Shown piece after piece: positions 60,190 to 64,000 of a DNA stretch of 64,000 bases. The translations under genes were made by a program, and so were the position numbers. Each line of letters opens with the position of its first letter. Position 1 is the stretch's first letter. Below the pieces are notes generated by a model. It had not been told where the DNA came from. It searched no databases and saw only the letters and a list, made by a program, of their open reading frames with translations. Source of the stretch: Hyphococcus sp. (lineage in GTDB: Bacteria; Pseudomonadota; Alphaproteobacteria; Caulobacterales; Parvularculaceae); the NCBI GenBank assembly GCA_021604585.1, contig BQJG01000002.1, positions 71,547 through 135,546 of the forward strand, read 5' to 3'.

Positions 60190-61578
60190 ATGTCGGTAAA
60201 AATCGCTCTGGTCGGCCGGCCCAATGTAGGCAAGTCGACTTTATTCAACCGGCTTGTTGGCCGGCGCCTGGCGCTTGTTGACGACACGCCGGGGGTGACG
60301 CGCGACCGCCGCGAGGGCGATGCGAAGCTTGGCGATCTCAGTTTTACTGTGATTGACACGCCCGGTCTGGAGGAAGCGCCGGAAGCAGCGCTTGAAGGGC
60401 GCATGCGCAAACAAACCGATATGGCGGTGGAAGAAGCTGCCGCCTGCATGTTCCTGATCGATTCGCGCGCGGGCGTGACGCCGCTCGATCAGACGTTTGC
60501 ATCGATCCTGCGCTCCAGCGGAAAGCCGGTGATCCTGCTCGCCAACAAGGCTGAGGGTGAGGCGGGCTCTGCTGGCTACTATGATGCGTTCAGTCTTGGC
60601 GTGGGCGAGCCTATCGCGATTTCCGCCGAGCATGGCGAGGGCATGGCGGAACTCTACAACGCGCTTGAGCCGTTCTTGACGGACTTGCAGACGGAAGAAC
60701 CCGAAGAAGAAGCGGAATGGGACGATCCCCTAAAGCCGTTGCGGGTCACCATTATCGGCCGTCCGAATGCGGGCAAGTCGACTCTGGTCAACCGCTTGAT
60801 CGGTGAGAACCGTTTGTTGACCGGCCCTGAAGCCGGCATCACGCGCGATTCCATTTCGGTTGAATGGAAATGGCAGGGGCCGGACCGCATCTGGCCGGTG
60901 AAGCTGTTCGACACGGCTGGCATGCGCAAAAAGTCGAAAATTCAATCGAAACTTGAAAAGCTTTCTGTCGCCGACTCGTTGCGCGCAATCCAGTTTGCAG
61001 AAGTCGCCGTGCTGCTGCTTGACGCCGAAACGCCATTCGACAAACAGGATCTGCAACTCGCTGCTCTCGCGCTGCGCGAAGGGCGCGCTTTGGTAATCGC
61101 GGTGAACAAATGGGATCTGATTGAAAACAAAGATCAGAGGATGGGCGAGATCAGGGAAATGTGCGAGCGCTTGCTGCCGCAGGCGCCAGGCATTCCGATC
61201 ACGCCTTTTTCGGCGCTCACGGGCGCGGGCATCAACCGGCTCATGCCCGCTGTTGTGAAAGTCTACATCGACTGGAATGCGCGGGTGAAAACACCAGCGC
61301 TGAATGACTGGCTGCAGGAAGCGCTGCAACGCCATTCGCCCCCGGCGGTTTCCGGCCAGCGGATCAAGATGCGTTACATTGCGCAGACCAAAACCCGCCC
61401 GCCGACCTTTGTCGTGCAATGCACGCGCGCGAACGACCTGCCAGAATCTTACAAGCGTTACATGATCAACGGCATTCGCGACGGGTTTGATATTAAGGCG
61501 GTGCCGATCCGGCTGATTTTCAAACAGCCCGGCAATCCGTACGATACGGAAGAAAAAAAGAAAAAGCGCAGCAGCTAA
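60190..61578 (+). CDS. der: GTPase Der (EngA)
   Basis: Der has two GTPase domains in tandem and helps 50S subunit maturation. The 462-residue protein has G1 GRPNVGKST and DTPG in the first domain. The second has G1 GRPNAGKST, DTAGMRKKSK and NKWDL. The C-terminal KH-like domain has HSPPAVSGQRIKMRYIAQTK and ends NPYDTEEKKKKRSS. The linker between the domains is acidic (LQTEEPEEEAEWDDP). It is the last gene of the yfgM-like/bamB/der group and overlaps the convergent SDR by four bases. Confidence 0.97.
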   Translation: MSVKIALVGRPNVGKSTLFNRLVGRRLALVDDTPGVTRDRREGDAKLGDLSFTVIDTPGLEEAPEAALEGRMRKQTDMAVEEAAACMFLIDSRAGVTPLDQTFASILRSSGKPVILLANKAEGEAGSAGYYDAFSLGVGEPIAISAEHGEGMAELYNALEPFLTDLQTEEPEEEAEWDDPLKPLRVTIIGRPNAGKSTLVNRLIGENRLLTGPEAGITRDSISVEWKWQGPDRIWPVKLFDTAGMRKKSKIQSKLEKLSVADSLRAIQFAEVAVLLLDAETPFDKQDLQLAALALREGRALVIAVNKWDLIENKDQRMGEIREMCERLLPQAPGIPITPFSALTGAGINRLMPAVVKVYIDWNARVKTPALNDWLQEALQRHSPPAVSGQRIKMRYIAQTKTRPPTFVVQCTRANDLPESYKRYMINGIRDGFDIKAVPIRLIFKQPGNPYDTEEKKKKRSS

Positions 61579-62285
61579 CGCCGCTTCATTTTCAATGGCT
61601 CGCGCTCTTTTCGAGTAATCGCCTCAAAGACGGTCGGAACAATTTCATCCGGGTGCGGCAGCGTTTGCGGATCTTCGCCGGGCATGGCGACTTTGCGCAT
61701 GCCGGTGCGCATGGCGCCGGGGTCGATGATCGCATGGCGGATGTTGGTGTTCTTCGTTTCTGCTACATGGGTTTCGATCAGCATTTCAAGGGCGGCTTTC
61801 GATACCGCATAGGCGCCCCAGAAGGCGCGCGCCTCTTCGCCGCCAACTTTCGATGTCAGCGTAATCACCCGCGCGTCGCGTGACTTGCGCAACATTTGAT
61901 CGAGCGCGCGCAACAAGCGCCAATTCGCAGTTACGTTCAGGTTCAGCGTATGCACCCAGATTTTCGGGTCGATATCCGCGATCGGGGCCAGCTCGCCGAT
62001 ACTGGCGGCGTTCAAGACGAGAATATCGAGCGCCTCGAAACGTTCGGACAGCGCCCCGGCGAGACGCTCAATACCTTCGCCATCGGTGAGATCAAAGGGC
62101 ACGAGCGAGGCTTTGCCGCCGAAGCCGCGGATTTCATCGTCCAGCTCTTCCAGTGCGCCGGGCGTTCTCGCGACCGCCAGCACTTGTGCGCCAGCCTTTG
62201 CGAGCGCCAGCGCGATGGAGCGGCCGATGCCGCGCGAGGCGCCGGTGACGAGGGCGGTTTTGCCGGAGAGATCAGGTGCGGACAT
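61575..62285 (-). CDS. Short-chain dehydrogenase/reductase
   Basis: The 236-residue protein is a classical SDR: NAD(P) motif ALVTGASRGIGRSIALALAK, LVLNAASIGELAPI, and active-site YAVSKAALEML with a serine at LTSKVGG in the usual position. The basic residues after the first strand and GASRGIG favour NADPH, but this is weak evidence. It starts three bases after mnmH, so the two are co-transcribed. This family often follows other genes without a shared pathway, and the substrate is unknown. Confidence 0.88.
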   Translation of the reverse strand: MSAPDLSGKTALVTGASRGIGRSIALALAKAGAQVLAVARTPGALEELDDEIRGFGGKASLVPFDLTDGEGIERLAGALSERFEALDILVLNAASIGELAPIADIDPKIWVHTLNLNVTANWRLLRALDQMLRKSRDARVITLTSKVGGEEARAFWGAYAVSKAALEMLIETHVAETKNTNIRHAIIDPGAMRTGMRKVAMPGEDPQTLPHPDEIVPTVFEAITRKEREPLKMKRR

Positions 62286-62288
62286 GGC

Positions 62289-63365
62289 TCAGACTTTCTT
62301 TTGTTCCGCGCTGGATAGGGCGGAAGCGATCTCACACGCAACCCGTTCAAATGTCGCGCTGTCAAATTGGTCAATGGTGAAGCTGGAAAGAGCGGCCCCG
62401 CACCGCCCGCGCTGACGGCTGCGCTCATAGAGCGGATCATAATGAGCGCTCATCAGGGCGATGGCGAGGGCGCGCCAACTCTCCGCCGCCGCCAGATCCC
62501 GCCATTCGGCCAAGGTTTCCTTCGAGTGGAAGTTTTTCAGACGCTCCAGTGCTGCGGTGATCACATCCGCATTTGCAATGATATCGGCATAGGCCGTGAG
62601 GAGATAATCAGCGCGTGCAGCGGGCGTCGCGCTGATGGTGATGCGCGGCGCGCCTTGCATTGCCTCCCATAAGCGTTTGGGGATTTCACAATGTCCAATG
62701 CGGTTGGATTCCGCTTCAACAAGAATTGGCTGCGTCTGGTTGAGGTCTCGAAGCGCCTCAAACAGACGCGATTCAAACAGCTTCTGCTCAGGCTGCGGAG
62801 CATTGGCGAAGCCGCCAAAAACCGAGCCGCGATGATTGGCGAGCGCTTCAAGGTCGATCGTTTGAACACCTTTCGCCGCCGCGCGTAAAATATCCGACTT
62901 CGCCGTGCCGGTCTGGCCATCGAGCAAGACAACATGGATGGGCGCGTCACTGTCGCGCAGATCAGCAACAACCGCGCGCCGCCAGGTTTTGTAGCCGCCA
63001 TTTAAAACACCGCAGCGCCAGCCCACTTGTGACAGGATTGTCGCCATGGCGTTGGAGCGCATCCCGCCGCGCCAGCAGTAAAGCAGAGGATTGAATGTGT
63101 TGGGCTTGTCGGCGAGGGCGGTTTCGAGATGCCGCGCAACATTGCGCGCCACATAGGCCGCGCCGATGCGCCGGGCTTTGAATCGCGATTCCTGTTTATA
63201 GATCGTCCCGACTTCCGCGCGCTCTTCATTGCTGAGCACCGGCAGATTGATCGCGCCGGGCAGATGGTCCTCAGCGAACTCCGCCGGCGAACGCACGTCG
63301 ATAATCGCATCGAAGCACGAGAGTGTCGCCCGATCAATGTCGCGTATGTCCTCAATGCCAATCAT
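62289..63365 (-). CDS. mnmH: tRNA 2-selenouridine synthase MnmH
   Basis: MnmH (SelU) converts 2-thiouridine at the wobble position of tRNA-Lys, -Glu and -Gln to 2-selenouridine through a geranylated intermediate, using selenophosphate. The 358-residue protein has an N-terminal rhodanese domain with catalytic Cys in LLYCWRGGMRSNA and the opening IDVRSPAEFAEDHLPGAINL. A P-loop domain follows (LLDGQTGTAKSDIL). It diverges from selD, whose product makes the selenophosphate, across 75 bases. The window also holds one of its possible substrates, tRNA-Gln(TTG), at 29642. Confidence 0.95.
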   Translation of the reverse strand: MIGIEDIRDIDRATLSCFDAIIDVRSPAEFAEDHLPGAINLPVLSNEERAEVGTIYKQESRFKARRIGAAYVARNVARHLETALADKPNTFNPLLYCWRGGMRSNAMATILSQVGWRCGVLNGGYKTWRRAVVADLRDSDAPIHVVLLDGQTGTAKSDILRAAAKGVQTIDLEALANHRGSVFGGFANAPQPEQKLFESRLFEALRDLNQTQPILVEAESNRIGHCEIPKRLWEAMQGAPRITISATPAARADYLLTAYADIIANADVITAALERLKNFHSKETLAEWRDLAAAESWRALAIALMSAHYDPLYERSRQRGRCGAALSSFTIDQFDSATFERVACEIASALSSAEQKKV

Positions 63366-63440
63366 GATCAGTCAGTGCTTGCCTCTTGGCCTTAAGAAGT
63401 GTTCTAAATTTTCCTGCGCCCGCCGCAAGGAGCCTGTCTC

Positions 63441-64000
63441 ATGTCTGCTGAAAAAGAACCCCGCCTGACCTCGCTCGCCCATGGCGGCGGCTGTGGCTGC
63501 AAGATTGCGCCCAATGTTCTGCGGGAAATCCTCAGCTCCATGCCGGCCGCATCCGGTCATGCGGACCTTCTCGTCGATGCGGCGACCAGCGACGATGCGG
63601 CAGTCTACCGGATTTCTGATGAGGCGGCGCTGATCGCCACCACGGACTTTTTTATGCCGATTGTCGACGATCCGTTTGAATTCGGTCGCATCGCCGCCAC
63701 AAACGCGCTGTCGGACGTTTACGCCATGGGCGGGCGGCCGATCTTTTCGCTGGCGATCACCGGCATGCCTATCGGCAAGATGTCGACGAAAACGATCCGC
63801 AAAATTCTCGATGGCGGGCGAACCGCGAGTGAGGCGGCAGGCGCGCCGGTGGCGGGCGGTCATTCGATTGACTCAGCTGAACCAATTTACGGGCTTGTGG
63901 CGATGGGGCTGGTGCATCCCGACAGGATATTGCGGAACAGTGGCGCGCGGGCGGGCGACGTGCTGATCCTCGGCAAGCCGCTCGGCGTCGGCGTGTTCAG
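63441..64000 (+). CDS. selD: Selenide, water dikinase SelD, 5' part
   Basis: SelD makes selenophosphate from selenide and ATP. The first 186 codons are visible and the gene runs off the window. The start region is [20 protein letters not shown], with the catalytic site as GGGCGCK (Cys, not selenocysteine). [20 protein letters not shown] and [19 protein letters not shown] follow, as in the family. AAGGAG precedes the ATG. The divergent neighbour is mnmH, so tRNA selenation is at least one use. Whether selenoproteins are also made cannot be judged, as no selA or selB is in view. Confidence 0.96.
   Translation, partial: MSAEKEPRLTSLAHGGGCGCKIAPNVLREILSSMPAASGHADLLVDAATSDDAAVYRISDEAALIATTDFFMPIVDDPFEFGRIAATNALSDVYAMGGRPIFSLAITGMPIGKMSTKTIRKILDGGRTASEAAGAPVAGGHSIDSAEPIYGLVAMGLVHPDRILRNSGARAGDVLILGKPLGVGVF

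Noticed and set aside
62556..62566. GGTGATCACA, a near match to the island operator
   Set aside because: It has a mismatch in the core, lies inside the mnmH coding sequence and is unrelated in position to any promoter.
1..64000. Insertion sequences, prophage, CRISPR arrays, rRNA
   Set aside because: No transposase, integrase, phage structural gene, regularly spaced direct repeat or rRNA-like sequence was seen.

Overview
The window is one continuous stretch of an alphaproteobacterial chromosome, gene-dense and mostly housekeeping. The taxonomic reading rests on several things: the order rsh-pyrE-pdxJ-acpS-lepB-rnc-era-recO, the MoxR/DUF58/DUF4159 operon, infC standing without rpmI-rplT, and an IF-3 whose N-terminus and probable ATA start resemble other alphaproteobacteria. 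The flagellar genes and the TonB-dependent receptor fit a free-living, probably marine or aquatic member near the Hyphomonadales/Parvularculales, but that finer placement is a guess. I see no rRNA, CRISPR array, insertion sequence or prophage.

Layout. 0-5.5 kb: the end of a family-9 glycosyltransferase, infC, a small coiled-coil membrane protein, an S41 lipoprotein protease, queE-queD (queuosine precursors) and a flagellin-like unknown. 5.6-12.4 kb, minus strand: MoxR ATPase, DUF58, BatA/DUF4159 and a large membrane protein, one operon. 12.7-20.9 kb: sppA, DUF1285, a CoA-pyrophosphatase-type Nudix enzyme, CCA/poly(A) nucleotidyltransferase, an acyl-CoA synthetase, a four-helix membrane protein, a type-5 uracil-DNA glycosylase and a NYN-domain protein. 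20.9-30.8 kb: folK, rpoZ, rsh, pyrE, pdxJ, a GST-like protein, acpS, lepB, rnc, era, tRNA-Gln and recO, interrupted by palindromic intergenic repeats. 30.8-37.8 kb: flgI, flgL, flgK, flgE and motB on the minus strand, with a divergent FliM-like protein.

37.9-57.7 kb: an M28 peptidase, then an amine/polyamine island. One operon carries two glutamine-synthetase-like ligases (PuuA type), a class III aminotransferase and an FAD amine oxidase (PuuB type), facing an APC permease. Beyond a GntR/FCD regulator lie an exported YtcJ-like amidohydrolase, a TPR-sulfotransferase, and a TonB-dependent receptor followed by an unrecognised six-helix membrane protein, an aldehyde dehydrogenase and a second class III aminotransferase. 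Three copies of the perfect palindrome TGTGATCACA sit in the three promoter regions of this island and nowhere else that I could find between genes. They suggest a single regulon under the local GntR protein, joining outer-membrane uptake to gamma-glutamylated amine catabolism.

57.9-64 kb: a YfgM-like TPR protein, bamB and der (outer-membrane and ribosome assembly), an SDR, and the divergent selenium pair mnmH and selD (selD cut by the window end).

Most worth a second look: the TGTGATCACA regulon; the unrecognised membrane protein with a threefold internal repeat; a 33-codon ORF before era that copies the start of Era with only synonymous changes; composite multi-hairpin repeats of the same architecture but different sequence; and a QueD that lacks the usual active-site cysteine.
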